64,000 bases of DNA. It comes from Nocardioides kongjuensis (GTDB lineage Bacteria > Actinomycetota > Actinomycetes > Propionibacteriales > Nocardioidaceae). The notes beneath the pieces are model-generated. The model worked only from the letters and a program-made list of their open reading frames with translations, had not been told where the DNA came from and searched no databases. Location: NCBI RefSeq assembly GCF_013409625.1, contig NZ_JACCBF010000001.1:3909001-3973000 (forward strand). The letters are read 5' to 3'. A program made the translations under genes and the position numbers. This document shows positions 25,675 through 33,531 of this stretch, one piece after another; the first letter of the stretch is position 1, and each line of letters opens with the position of its first letter.

Positions 25675-26874
25675 CTAACGCAGCTCGGGCGTGTTGCCGG
25701 CGACGGCGGCCAGGACGGCGCCGACCACGCCGAGTCCGGCCAGGACGACGAAGAGCCCGGCCACGCTGCCCGTGAGCGTGACGACGGCGGCGCCGAACGC
25801 GGGTGACAGCGCGGCGGCGACCCCGACGGGCGCGTTGTAGACGCCGTTGAGCGCGGCGTACCGCTCCGGTCCCCAGTGGTCGCTGACCACGGTCGCGCCG
25901 ACCAGCGTGAACAGTCCGCGGGCGGCGCCGGCCAGCACGGCGATCACGACGAGCAGCGGCACCGGTCCCGGCACCAGGGCCAGGGCGAGGACCATCGCCG
26001 CCAGCAGCACCATCACCAGCGCTGCCCTCGGGTTGGTGGGGAGGCGGCGGGCGAGGGCGGCGTACAGCAGCCGGCCGACGACCTGACCGGCGCCACTGAG
26101 CCCGAGCGCCCACGCGGCGAGCTGCACGCTCATCCCACGGTCGAGGAGCAGCGGCACCAGGTGGACCAGGGAGGCGAACATGACCAGCGTGGTCAGCGCG
26201 CCGGACGCGGCCACCAGCACGAAGGTGCGGCTGGTCAGGACCTCGCGGTCGGTGCGGGAGCGCTCGTGGGTGCCGTGCTCGACGGTGGCGGGGTGCCAGG
26301 GCAGGCGCAGCACCAGCGCGTGGGCGGGCGCTGTGACGACGAGCATGATCGCGCCGAGCACGACGTACGTCGCCCGCCAGCCCCACTCGGCGTCGAGGAA
26401 CGCGACCAGCGGCGCGAAGATGGTCGAGGAGAGGGCGGCGGCCAGGGTCAGCGTCGTGATGGCCCGGACGCGCTGGTCGCCGTACCACTGGGTGAGGGCG
26501 GCGAACGCCGGCGGGTAGAACGTGCCGGCCCCCGCAGCACCTGCGACCAGCCAGCCGAGGGTGAACACCGCCAGGTTCGGCGCCGCGGCGATCAGCACCG
26601 CGCCGAGCGCGCCGAGCAGGCTCCCGGCCGTCATCACGACCCGGGGGCCACGGCGCTGGATGACGCGGCCGACCAGCACGCCCGCGAACGCGCCGGTCAG
26701 GCTGCCCGCCGAGAAGACCGACGTGACGGCGGCCCGGGACCAGCCGGTGTCGGCGCTGATGCCGGGCGCGAGGACGGTGAACGAGTAGTAGAGGACGCCG
26801 TACGCGACGGTGACCGTGACGCACAGCGCGACCAGGACGCCGCGGGCGCGCGGGTCCACGGTGCTCTCACTCAT
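25675..26874 (-). CDS. MFS transporter
   Basis: A 12-helix major facilitator of 399 residues. N-terminal helices VLVALCVTVTVAYGVLYYSFTVLAPGI are followed by a loop 2-3 motif VLVGRVIQRRGPRVVM, and a second half begins near LVAASGALTTLVMFASLVHLVP. It resembles oxalate/formate-type (OFA) and aromatic-acid-type carriers, but nothing fixes the substrate. ATG 26874 (MSESTVDPRARG) is preferred over a GTG at 26895. It is divergent from the DUF2231-like gene. Confidence 0.85.
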   Translation of the reverse strand: MSESTVDPRARGVLVALCVTVTVAYGVLYYSFTVLAPGISADTGWSRAAVTSVFSAGSLTGAFAGVLVGRVIQRRGPRVVMTAGSLLGALGAVLIAAAPNLAVFTLGWLVAGAAGAGTFYPPAFAALTQWYGDQRVRAITTLTLAAALSSTIFAPLVAFLDAEWGWRATYVVLGAIMLVVTAPAHALVLRLPWHPATVEHGTHERSRTDREVLTSRTFVLVAASGALTTLVMFASLVHLVPLLLDRGMSVQLAAWALGLSGAGQVVGRLLYAALARRLPTNPRAALVMVLLAAMVLALALVPGPVPLLVVIAVLAGAARGLFTLVGATVVSDHWGPERYAALNGVYNAPVGVAAALSPAFGAAVVTLTGSVAGLFVVLAGLGVVGAVLAAVAGNTPELR

Positions 26875-26941
26875 GTCCCCGCCATTCTCGGGCACGGACG
26901 CAGTCAGGTTGTCGGCAGGTCCGGTCGGTCACGCTGGCTGC

Positions 26942-27409
26942 ATGTTCGACCTGGTCAACGGCCTGCCCATCCACCCGCTCGTCGTCCACGCCGTGGTGGT
27001 GCTGCTGCCGCTCGCCGTCCTCGGCACCATCGCGATCGCCGTACGACCGGCGTGGCGCGAGCGGTACGGCGTCCTCGTCGTCGGCACCGCGCTCGTCGCG
27101 ACCGTGCTGGTCCCGGTCGCGACGTCGAGCGGCGAGGCGCTCGAGAAGCACGTCGGCGACCCCGGCAACCACGCTGCGCTCGGCGACCAGCTGATCTGGT
27201 TCGCGATCCCGCTCCTGCTGCTCGCAGCCGCCCTGACCTGGCTGCACCGGCGCGACGCCGGCGCGACCGTGCTCAAGGGCGTCGCCGCGCTCGCCGTCGT
27301 GGCGGCCCTGGCGACGGCCGTGCAGGTGTACCGGGTCGGCGACTCGGGCGCCCGGGCGGCGTGGGGCGACCAGGTGTCGTCGGCCACTCCCGGTGGCTCA
27401 GGGGACTGA
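26942..27409 (+). CDS. DUF2231-like small membrane protein
   Basis: A 155-residue protein with four predicted membrane helices. The opening FDLVNGLPIHPLVVHAVVVLLPLAVLG contains the HPLVVH pattern typical of DUF2231 proteins, whose paired histidines may bind haem or metal. Further segments are VLVVGTALVATVLVPVAT, LIWFAIPLLLLAAALTWL and GVAALAVVAALATAVQVY. CACGCT 6 bases before the ATG may be a weak leaderless -10. Function is unknown. A terminator hairpin covers its stop codon. Confidence 0.75.
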   Translation: MFDLVNGLPIHPLVVHAVVVLLPLAVLGTIAIAVRPAWRERYGVLVVGTALVATVLVPVATSSGEALEKHVGDPGNHAALGDQLIWFAIPLLLLAAALTWLHRRDAGATVLKGVAALAVVAALATAVQVYRVGDSGARAAWGDQVSSATPGGSGD

Positions 27410-27418
27410 GCACCCGGG
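27389..27418 (+). terminator. Terminator hairpin over the DUF2231-like stop codon
   Basis: CCCGGTGGCTCAG (27389-27401) pairs with CTGAGCACCCGGG (27406-27418) with two mismatches and a GGGA loop, followed by GTTT. The stop codon TGA (27407-27409) lies inside the right arm. Confidence 0.65.
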
Positions 27419-27436
27419 GTTTGCCACGATGGGGGT

Positions 27437-28453
27437 GTGGCCCTGCTCGACTCCGCCCTCCCCCTCGCCGCCGCCCCGATGGCCGGCGGCCCCTCCACGC
27501 CGGCCCTCGCTGCGGCCGTGACCGCGGCGGGCGGTTTCGCCTTCCTGCCCGCCGGCTACCTGTCGGCCGAGGCGTTCGCCGACCACCTCGCAGCCGCCCA
27601 CGCGACGGGATCCCCCTTCGGGGTCAACCTCTTCGTGCCGCAGCCGGGCGCCATCGACCCCGGCGCCTACCGGGCCTACGCCGACGCGATCCGGGGTGAG
27701 GCGGAGGAGCTGGGCGTCGAGCTCCCCACCGAGCCACGGCACGACGACGACGCCTGGCGGGACAAGGTGGCGCTGCTGGTGTCCGACCCGGTGCCGGTGG
27801 TCTCCCTGACCTTCGGTCTCCCCGACCACGCCGACATCGCCGCACTGCGGGATGCGGGCTCCCGGGTGCTGGCGACGGTGACCACGCCCGAGGAGGCCCG
27901 GGCCGCCGAGGACGCCGGGGTCGACGGGCTGGTCGTCCAGGGCCCCGCGGCCGGCGGGCACAGCGGCACCTTCGACCCGCGCCGGACGATCACCGACGCC
28001 GCGACGGCGGACGTCGTGCGCGCGGTGGCCGGCGTGACCCGGCTGCCGCTGATCGCGACCGGCGGCGTGTCAGGACCGACCGACGTACGCGACCTGCTGG
28101 CGGCCGGCGCCGAGGCGGTCGCGGTCGGCACCCTGCTGCTGCGCGCCACCGAGGCCGGTACGACGCCCACCCATCGCGCCGCCCTCGCCGACCCGGCGTT
28201 CACCGGGACCGTCGTCACCCACGCCTTCACCGGCCGGCCCGCCCGGGCGCTGCGCAACGGGTTCGCGCAGCGGCACCACGCGGAAGCGCCGTACGGCTAC
28301 CCGGAGCTGCACCACCTGACCCGCGACCTGCGCCGCGCCGCCGCCGGGGCGGGCGATCCGCACCGGCTGCACCTGTGGGCCGGCACCGGCTGGCGCAGCG
28401 CCGAGGAGCGACCGGCCGCGGAGATCGTGCGGGACCTTGCCGCCGGGCTCTGA
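27437..28453 (+). CDS. Nitronate monooxygenase (2-nitropropane dioxygenase family)
   Basis: A TIM-barrel FMN enzyme of 338 residues, matching the family. Motifs are LAAAPMAGGPSTPALAAAV near the N-terminus, FGVNLFVP at about 55-62, VDGLVVQGPAAGGHSGTFD with the catalytic His region at about 158-176, and the FMN phosphate loop LIATGGVSGPTDVRDLLAAGAEAVAVGTLLLR at about 200-231. It oxidatively denitrifies alkyl nitronates such as propionate-3-nitronate, probably as detoxification. The GTG start lies 6 bases after CACGAT, a possible leaderless -10. The barrel is complete. Confidence 0.92.
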   Translation: MALLDSALPLAAAPMAGGPSTPALAAAVTAAGGFAFLPAGYLSAEAFADHLAAAHATGSPFGVNLFVPQPGAIDPGAYRAYADAIRGEAEELGVELPTEPRHDDDAWRDKVALLVSDPVPVVSLTFGLPDHADIAALRDAGSRVLATVTTPEEARAAEDAGVDGLVVQGPAAGGHSGTFDPRRTITDAATADVVRAVAGVTRLPLIATGGVSGPTDVRDLLAAGAEAVAVGTLLLRATEAGTTPTHRAALADPAFTGTVVTHAFTGRPARALRNGFAQRHHAEAPYGYPELHHLTRDLRRAAAGAGDPHRLHLWAGTGWRSAEERPAAEIVRDLAAGL

Positions 28454-28468
28454 CGGCCGGACCCACGC

Positions 28469-28474
28469 TAGGCT
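28469..28474 (+). promoter_or_regulatory. -10 box for the glycosyltransferase gene
   Basis: TAGGCT lies 27 bases before the GTG at 28502. An ideal AAGGAGG at 28488-28494 lies between, giving a short leadered transcript. Confidence 0.4.
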
Positions 28475-28501
28475 CGGTGCCGTATGCAAGGAGGGCGAGC
28501 G

Positions 28502-29659
28502 GTGACCGACACCCCGGGCTCGACCGCTGCCCGACCTCGGGTCAGCGTCGTCGTGATCACCTACAACCACGAGAGATTCATCCGCCACACGCTCGAGTCG
28601 ATCGTCTCGCAGCAAGCGGGGTTCCCGTTCGAGGTGATCGTCGCGGACGACGCGTCCACCGATGCCACGCCGGACATCGTGCGCGAGATCGCGGCCCGGC
28701 ATCCAGGCGTGGTCGTCCCGGTGCTGCGGGAGGCCAACATCGGGATCCACCCCAACGTGGTCGACGCGATGAACCGGGCGACGGGCGAGTTCGTCGCCCT
28801 GTGCGAGGGCGACGACTACTGGATCGACGACCGCAAGCTGGCACGCCAGGTCGCGCTCCTCGACGCCGACCCGGCCGCGACGGTCTGCTTCCACCCGGTC
28901 CAGGTCATCTGGGACGACGACTCGGAGGAGCCGAGCGTGTTCCCGGCGCCGGAGCGACTCGCCGATCCCAGCCTGGTCGCACTGGTCGAGGACAACTTCA
29001 TCCAGACGAACTCGGTCGTCTACCGCCGCCGCGACGGGTACGACGACGTGCCGGACGTGATGCCGCTGGACTGGTACCTCCACGTGCTGCACGCCGCCAC
29101 GGGACGGATCCTGGTCGACCCGGAGGTCATGTCCGTCTATCGCCGTCACCCGGGCGGTGTGTGGTCGGACAGCGTCACCGCCCCGCTCCAGTTCTGGCAG
29201 AAGCAGGCGGCCGGCCACGCCGCCGCGATCGAGGCCGCCGCCGCGCTGCTCACCGGGATCCCCGACACCGCCGAGCCGCTGGCCCACCACGCGGGTCGCA
29301 TCCTCGGCAGCGTGACCGCCGCTGACAACGAGGATCCCGCGGTCGGGCTCCTTCGAGAGACCGTTGCCGCCCACCCGCAGTGGGCGACCCTCGGCATCCG
29401 CGGCCAGTCCGCCGCTCGTGCCACGGACCGCGCCGCGCTCGTCGACGCGCAGGAGCTCGCCACGGCACTGAGCCGGGACGTCGGCATCCTGCGTGAGGTG
29501 CTCGAGCGGCGCACGACGAAGCTCCGAACACACCAGGCCCGCGCCAAGGAGCTCCAGCGTCGGGTGCGCCGGCTGGAGGCCGAGCTCGCCCAGGCCACCG
29601 GCGGGACGGCCCGCGAGCGTGTCAGCCGGCTACTGCGGCGCCTCGGCCGCCGGGACTAG
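28502..29659 (+). CDS. Family 2 glycosyltransferase with C-terminal coiled coil
   Basis: A GT-A enzyme of 385 residues. The nucleotide-sugar binding opening is VSVVVITYNHERFIRHTLESIVSQQ, the metal/UDP site region is VIVADDASTDATPDIV, and LCEGDDYWIDDRKLARQ carries the EGDDYW element typical of GT2 enzymes. From about residue 315 the protein becomes a long charged helix (LREVLERRTTKLRTHQARAKELQRRVRRLEAELAQA), a probable coiled coil that may tether it to a partner. AAGGAGG at 28488-28494 selects the GTG at 28502. The 3' end meets a convergent methyltransferase gene with a 4-base overlap. Acceptor and donor are unknown. Confidence 0.87.
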   Translation: MTDTPGSTAARPRVSVVVITYNHERFIRHTLESIVSQQAGFPFEVIVADDASTDATPDIVREIAARHPGVVVPVLREANIGIHPNVVDAMNRATGEFVALCEGDDYWIDDRKLARQVALLDADPAATVCFHPVQVIWDDDSEEPSVFPAPERLADPSLVALVEDNFIQTNSVVYRRRDGYDDVPDVMPLDWYLHVLHAATGRILVDPEVMSVYRRHPGGVWSDSVTAPLQFWQKQAAGHAAAIEAAAALLTGIPDTAEPLAHHAGRILGSVTAADNEDPAVGLLRETVAAHPQWATLGIRGQSAARATDRAALVDAQELATALSRDVGILREVLERRTTKLRTHQARAKELQRRVRRLEAELAQATGGTARERVSRLLRRLGRRD

Positions 29660-30453
29660 GTCGTCGCGGGCTTCGTCACGACGTACAGCACCGAACGAGG
29701 CGCCAGCGCGTGCCGCAGCATCCGCTGCAGCCCGAACGCACGCCAGCCCAGCTGCTCGACCACGAAGCCACCGGCAGCGAGGTTGCGGACGAAGGTGGTC
29801 CGGTCGTAGAGCCGCACGTGGTCGTCCTGCCCGAACCGGCGCCACCGCTCGGACACGTCGGTCTCGGACACGTCCTCGTCGAAGGCACCGTCCGGAGCGA
29901 TCGGCACCATGGCGATGCCGCGGCCACCGGGCGCGAGGATCCGGTGGAGCTCGCTGATGGCCGCCGCGTCGCTGTCGACGTGCTCGAGGACGTGCGAGCA
30001 GATGAACACCTCGAAGGCCCCGTCCGGGTAGCCCTTCATGTCGGTGATGTCGACGACGTCGTCGACATCGGGCATGAAGAGGTCGGCGCTGCGGTAGTCG
30101 ACGTCCGGCCGTTCCCGGAGTCGCGCCTCCAGAGGGCGCGACGGCGCGAACTCGAGGACCCGGCGCCGCGGGCCGCGCGACAGGAACCGCTCGAACCAGA
30201 GCAGGTAGAGGCGGTCGCGGTCGGACGCACCGCACTCAAGGCACTGGTAGTACCTCGCGTTGAGCGTCTCGAAGTCGGCGACGCGGTACCTGCTCCCGTG
30301 CGCTGCCAGGGTGCTGTCGAGATCAGCGGTGATGTCCGAGAACCTGCCGCGCTTGCCGCACACGTTGCACTGCCTGCGCCGCGGGTCCAGCAGACCTCCG
30401 CGGTAGTGGACCACCTTCGACGCGGCGCGTCGCGCTGCGGTCTTCGCCTTCAT
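29656..30453 (-). CDS. Class I SAM methyltransferase with N-terminal zinc ribbon
   Basis: A 265-residue protein. Two CxxC pairs, C29/C32 (QCNVCGKRG) and C71/C74 (YQCLECGASDRDR), form a likely zinc ribbon. The Rossmann methyltransferase core follows: VLEFAPSRPLEARLRER replaces the usual glycine-rich motif I, and FEVFICSHVLEHVDSDAAAISELHRILAPGGRGIAMVP is the classic motif IV-VI region of Methyltransf_11. GGAGG precedes the ATG. It lies tail-to-tail with a family 2 glycosyltransferase, so it may methylate a sugar or lipid-linked glycan, which is an inference from position. Confidence 0.85.
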   Translation of the reverse strand: MKAKTAARRAASKVVHYRGGLLDPRRRQCNVCGKRGRFSDITADLDSTLAAHGSRYRVADFETLNARYYQCLECGASDRDRLYLLWFERFLSRGPRRRVLEFAPSRPLEARLRERPDVDYRSADLFMPDVDDVVDITDMKGYPDGAFEVFICSHVLEHVDSDAAAISELHRILAPGGRGIAMVPIAPDGAFDEDVSETDVSERWRRFGQDDHVRLYDRTTFVRNLAAGGFVVEQLGWRAFGLQRMLRHALAPRSVLYVVTKPATT

Positions 30454-30469
30454 CCCTGCACCTCCGGGA

Positions 30470-30979
30470 TCAGACACTACCGAGCAGCAATCCCTTCACG
30501 TAGGCCGCCTGCCCCGCGTGCTGCGCGCAGTCGTCGACCACGCTGACCAGCCGGACGCCGAGGGTCACGGGCGGGTCCCAGCGGGTGTCGACGACCCGGT
30601 CGAGGTCGTCGCCGCTGAGGGCACCGACGTAGCCGAGGGTGCGGGCGTGGGTGGCGCGGTGGTAGTCGAGTAGCAGCCCGGCCGGGGCGAGGACCGAGCC
30701 GACCTGCTCACTGGAGTGGCCGTAGCCGATGTCGCGCGGGTCGAGCGGCAGGGCGAACCGGTCGGCGTACCCGTCCTCGGTCCACACCTGCTCGGTCCCG
30801 GCCACGTGGGCGACGTGGTCGTCCTGCACCCGGGTCAGGTGCCAGACCAGCCACGCGATGCTGTTGGCGTCCGGACCCGGGCGCTGGGCGAGGAGGGCGT
30901 CGTCGGCGCCGTCGAGGACGTTCTCGACGACGCCGAGGACGCGGGAGAACGCGTCGGTCAGCAGGTCGGCAGGAGTCAT
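30470..30979 (-). CDS. DinB/DUF664-family protein (putative thiol-dependent enzyme)
   Basis: A 169-residue four-helix-bundle protein. Candidate metal ligands are the histidines in WLVWHLTRVQDDH (about residues 46-56) and DDCAQHAGQAAYVKG near the C-terminus, which match the DinB metal triad. Actinobacterial DinB/DUF664 proteins include mycothiol-dependent transferases and isomerases, so a thiol-linked detoxification role is plausible but not shown. The start is leaderless, with TAGCGT 7 bases upstream. Confidence 0.83.
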   Translation of the reverse strand: MTPADLLTDAFSRVLGVVENVLDGADDALLAQRPGPDANSIAWLVWHLTRVQDDHVAHVAGTEQVWTEDGYADRFALPLDPRDIGYGHSSEQVGSVLAPAGLLLDYHRATHARTLGYVGALSGDDLDRVVDTRWDPPVTLGVRLVSVVDDCAQHAGQAAYVKGLLLGSV

Positions 30980-30986
30980 GCGTCCG

Positions 30987-30992
30987 ACGCTA
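30987..30992 (-). promoter_or_regulatory. -10 box for leaderless dinB-like gene
   Basis: On the minus strand TAGCGT lies 7 bases before the ATG at 30979, with no Shine-Dalgarno sequence. Confidence 0.5.
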
Positions 30993-31010
30993 CGCCCGGG
31001 TGCCGCACCG

Positions 31011-31162
31011 CTGTAACACGTCGTCCGACGCTCGGGTCGCCGCCGGATCGCTGTAACACGTGGTTCGACGCTCTGGGCGCCCCGTGTCGCCTGTACCCGC
31101 CCCGCACCGGCCCCTCCTGGCGTGGTCTCGCGGCGGGTGGAGCAGCGAACCACGTGTTACAG
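31011..31162. repeat. Short direct and inverted repeats (CTGTAACACGTGGTTC family)
   Basis: CTGTAACACGTGGTTC at 31051-31066 has a perfect 16-bp inverted copy at 31147-31162. A third, diverged forward copy begins at 31011 (CTGTAACACGTCGTCC) exactly 40 bases before the second, and the two forward copies stay similar for about 30 bp. The elements occupy most of the gap between the dinB-like gene and the end of the dioxygenase gene. Confidence 0.8.
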
Positions 31163-31196
31163 CCCGGCCGGGCCGGCGCCGAGCACTCAGCCGCGC

Positions 31197-31224
31197 GGGG
31201 CCGTACGGCGCACGGGACGGCCCC
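31197..31224 (-). terminator. Candidate terminator after the dioxygenase
   Basis: GGGGCCGT (31197-31204) pairs with ACGGCCCC (31217-31224) around 12 bases, starting 10 bases beyond the dioxygenase stop on the minus strand. There is no T-run. Confidence 0.5.
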
Positions 31225-31233
31225 GGCCGCAGG

Positions 31234-32172
31234 TCAGCGGATGAGCTCGTCGAGCCGGTTGTAGACGTCGGCCGAGCCCTGCAGGACGCGGCTCTCGCGG
31301 CCGTCGATCGACACCGGGACCGGGCCCTGCACGGTGATCCGGCGGACCTCGCGCAGCTGGGTGTCGAAGTCGGCGGTGGCGTAGTGCTGGGTGGCGCGGT
31401 TGTCCCAGATCGCGACGTCGCCCTGCTCCCACGTCCAGCGCACGGTGTTCTCGAGCTTGGTGACCCGGTCCTGGAGGAGGTTGAACAGGGTCGAGGACTC
31501 CTTGGAGTTGAAGCCGACGAAGTTCTTCACGAAGTGGCCCAGCAGCAGGGAGCGCTCGCCGGTCTCCGGGTGGATCCGCACCACCGGGTGCTCGGTCTGG
31601 TAGACCGTCGAGGCGAACTCGGCCCGGCTGAACTGCGTGTTGGCCTCGCCCTCCTCGGTGTAGTGGTTGGCGTAGTCGTAGTCGTTGGTGTGCACCGCCC
31701 ACAGGTCGTCGACGAGCGCCTTGAGCTGCGGCGGGAGGGTCTCGTACGCCGTCACCGTGTTGGCCCAGACCGTGCTGCCGCCGTACGCCGGGATGGTCAC
31801 GCCGCGCAGGATCGAGAACGCCGGCACCCGGTCGACGAAGGTGACGTCGGTGTGCCAGGAGTTGGCGGCCATGCCCTGGGTGGCCTTGAGCGCGAGCACG
31901 CGGGCGCTGCCGGTGTTGACCGTCGGGTGGGCGGTGGTGAGCGGGCCGAGCAGCTCGCCGAAGGCGATCTGACCGTCGTCGTCGAGGTGGTCCTGGCCGC
32001 GGAAGAAGACGACCTTGTGCTCGTTGAGGGCCGCGCGGATCTCGGCGACCGTCTCCGGCGCGAGGTCGGCACCGAGGCGTACGCCGTCGATGCGGGCGCC
32101 GATCCGGCTGCCCAGCTTGCTCACCGTGATGGTCGTGGGAGCGGCGGTCTCGCGGTCGAGGCTGATGGTCAT
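31234..32172 (-). CDS. TauD/AtsK-type Fe(II)/2-oxoglutarate dioxygenase
   Basis: A 312-residue dioxygenase. Iron ligands are H107 and D109 (SWHTDVTF) and H263 (TQHYA), and the 2-oxoglutarate arginine is in the R274-R278 region (LREVRRITV). [25 protein letters not shown] at about 54-78 is highly typical of TauD/alkylsulfatase enzymes, which oxidatively cleave taurine, alkylsulfonates or alkyl sulfate esters to release sulfite or sulfate. AAGGAC precedes the ATG at 32172. It is divergent from a ROK regulator and faces an operon with an importer, FGE and arylsulfatase, so a sulfate-ester substrate is more likely than taurine. The 5' leader carries alternative hairpins. Confidence 0.9.
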   Translation of the reverse strand: MTISLDRETAAPTTITVSKLGSRIGARIDGVRLGADLAPETVAEIRAALNEHKVVFFRGQDHLDDDGQIAFGELLGPLTTAHPTVNTGSARVLALKATQGMAANSWHTDVTFVDRVPAFSILRGVTIPAYGGSTVWANTVTAYETLPPQLKALVDDLWAVHTNDYDYANHYTEEGEANTQFSRAEFASTVYQTEHPVVRIHPETGERSLLLGHFVKNFVGFNSKESSTLFNLLQDRVTKLENTVRWTWEQGDVAIWDNRATQHYATADFDTQLREVRRITVQGPVPVSIDGRESRVLQGSADVYNRLDELIR

Positions 32173-32193
32173 GAGGGCGTCCTTCGGGTCGCT

Positions 32194-32220
32194 GGGGAAT
32201 TCCCTGGGGAGTCGCCAGGG
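32194..32220 (-). promoter_or_regulatory. Mutually exclusive hairpins in the dioxygenase leader
   Basis: CCCTGG (32202-32207) pairs with CCAGGG (32215-32220). GGGAATTCCC (32195-32204) is a perfect palindrome that shares bases with the first stem, so only one can form. Both lie just upstream of the AAGGAC ribosome site (32181-32186) in the minus-strand transcript. Confidence 0.35.
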
Positions 32221-32332
32221 ATCGAACGAGGCCCAACGGTGGGGAGGAAACCCGCGCCGGACAAGGCTTTCGCTCACCGTGAGCCGAACCTGCCCGGATC
32301 CCGGGACACGGTTGCACGGCACCCTCCGTCGT

Positions 32333-32373
32333 GATCTACAGTTTGTCGAGTAGGTTGATAGACATTGCAGATC
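32333..32373. promoter_or_regulatory. Candidate ROK operator dyad
   Basis: GATCTACA (32333-32340) and TGCAGATC (32366-32373) are inverted with 7 of 8 bases matching. They flank an AT-rich core between the divergent dioxygenase and ROK genes. An operator for the ROK protein controlling both directions is inferred. Confidence 0.4.
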
Positions 32374-32397
32374 GGCGACCGGGACAGGAGGCACGGC

Positions 32398-33483
32398 ATG
32401 ACGCGCTCACCGATCATCACCGTGTCCCGCGGCCGGTTCAGCTCCACGGCGACCCAGGTCCTCGAGCAGGTCCGCACCGCGGGCCGCGCCTCGCGCGACG
32501 AGATCGCCGCCGCCACCGGCCTGAGCATCGCCACCGTCGGGCGCACCGCCGCCCTGCTCGTCGAGCGCGGCCTGCTCCGCGAGCGACCCGACCTGGCCCG
32601 GCCCGGCGCGACCGGCCGGCCCGGCGTCCCCGTCGAGATCGACGCCGACCACTACGTCACGATCGGCGTCCACGTCGGGCGCCGGATCGCCACCGTCGCG
32701 CTCGGCGACCTCACCGGACGCGTCCTCGCCTCGACGACCGTACGCCGCCCGCTCGGAGCCGAGCCCGACCTCGAGCAGCTCAGCCGCGAGGCCGCGACGC
32801 TGCTCGGCTCCCACCCCGGCCGGGTGCCGCTCGCGGCCGGTCTGGTCGCGCCCTGGCGGGAGATCGGCCTGGTCCCGAGCGAGCGCGAGACCGAGCTGCA
32901 CGAGCTCACCGGTCTCCCGGTCCGCACCGGCGACCACATCTCCGCGGTCGCGGCCGCCGAGTTCCTGCACCGCCGCCAGGGACGCGGCAGCACCGGAGGT
33001 CTCACGCTCTACCTGTACGCCCGCGACACCTTCGGCTGGTCGGTCGCGGTCGACCGCGGCGTGCAGACCGACGTCACCCGGGCCGCCAGCCTGACCCACT
33101 TCCCCACCGGCGCGGACGTCCCGTGCACCTGCGGCCGCTCGGGCTGCCTGGCGGTGGCGGTCGACGTGCTGCCTGCCGTGGAGCGGGCCCGCACCCTCGG
33201 CGCGATGGCCGGCTCGGTGCGCGACATGCTCTCCCCCGACCAGGTGGTCCTGGTCGGCCAGGCCTTCACCGGCGACCCCGGCCTGCTCGACGTCATCGTC
33301 ACGGCCTACGAGGAGCACACCGCCCTCGACCACCGGGTCCCCGTGTCGTTCACCCGCTTCGGCAGCGACATCCAGGCGATCAGCGCCTGCACCGTCGCCC
33401 TCGGTCCCGTCCTCGACGACCCGCTCGCCTGTGTCGAGCTCACCGGTGTCGAGGCGGACGGCGCGTGTCGACCCGGCGCCTGA
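32398..33483 (+). CDS. ROK-family transcriptional regulator
   Basis: A 361-residue protein with a winged-helix DNA-binding domain at about 15-75 ([47 protein letters not shown]). The ROK fold follows ([27 protein letters not shown] at about 82-108) with the zinc motif CTCGRSGC (CxCGxxGC) at about 242-249. The kinase DNA/ATP motifs are weak, so it is a regulator, not a sugar kinase. CAGGAGG at 32385-32391 gives the start. It leads an operon with a Dpp-type importer, FGE and sulfatase and is divergent from the dioxygenase. ROK repressors bind small sugars, so the inducer could be a sulfated sugar or its product. Confidence 0.88.
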   Translation: MTRSPIITVSRGRFSSTATQVLEQVRTAGRASRDEIAAATGLSIATVGRTAALLVERGLLRERPDLARPGATGRPGVPVEIDADHYVTIGVHVGRRIATVALGDLTGRVLASTTVRRPLGAEPDLEQLSREAATLLGSHPGRVPLAAGLVAPWREIGLVPSERETELHELTGLPVRTGDHISAVAAAEFLHRRQGRGSTGGLTLYLYARDTFGWSVAVDRGVQTDVTRAASLTHFPTGADVPCTCGRSGCLAVAVDVLPAVERARTLGAMAGSVRDMLSPDQVVLVGQAFTGDPGLLDVIVTAYEEHTALDHRVPVSFTRFGSDIQAISACTVALGPVLDDPLACVELTGVEADGACRPGA

Positions 33484-33531
33484 CCACCCTCACCGCTCTC
33501 GGACCTCCCGCACCCTGCGAAAGGAACACCT

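Noticed and set aside
24240..25775. 511-codon plus-strand frame opposite the permease
   Set aside because: Antisense shadow; the minus-strand permease has clear APC motifs throughout.
31011..31162. CRISPR array or attachment sites
   Set aside because: Only three copies with mixed orientation, no regular spacers, no cas, integrase or tRNA gene nearby.
32238..32340. SAM-type riboswitch upstream of the dioxygenase
   Set aside because: GCAACC- and GGTGCC-like words occur but in the wrong order and without the expected stems, so no known SAM class is supported.
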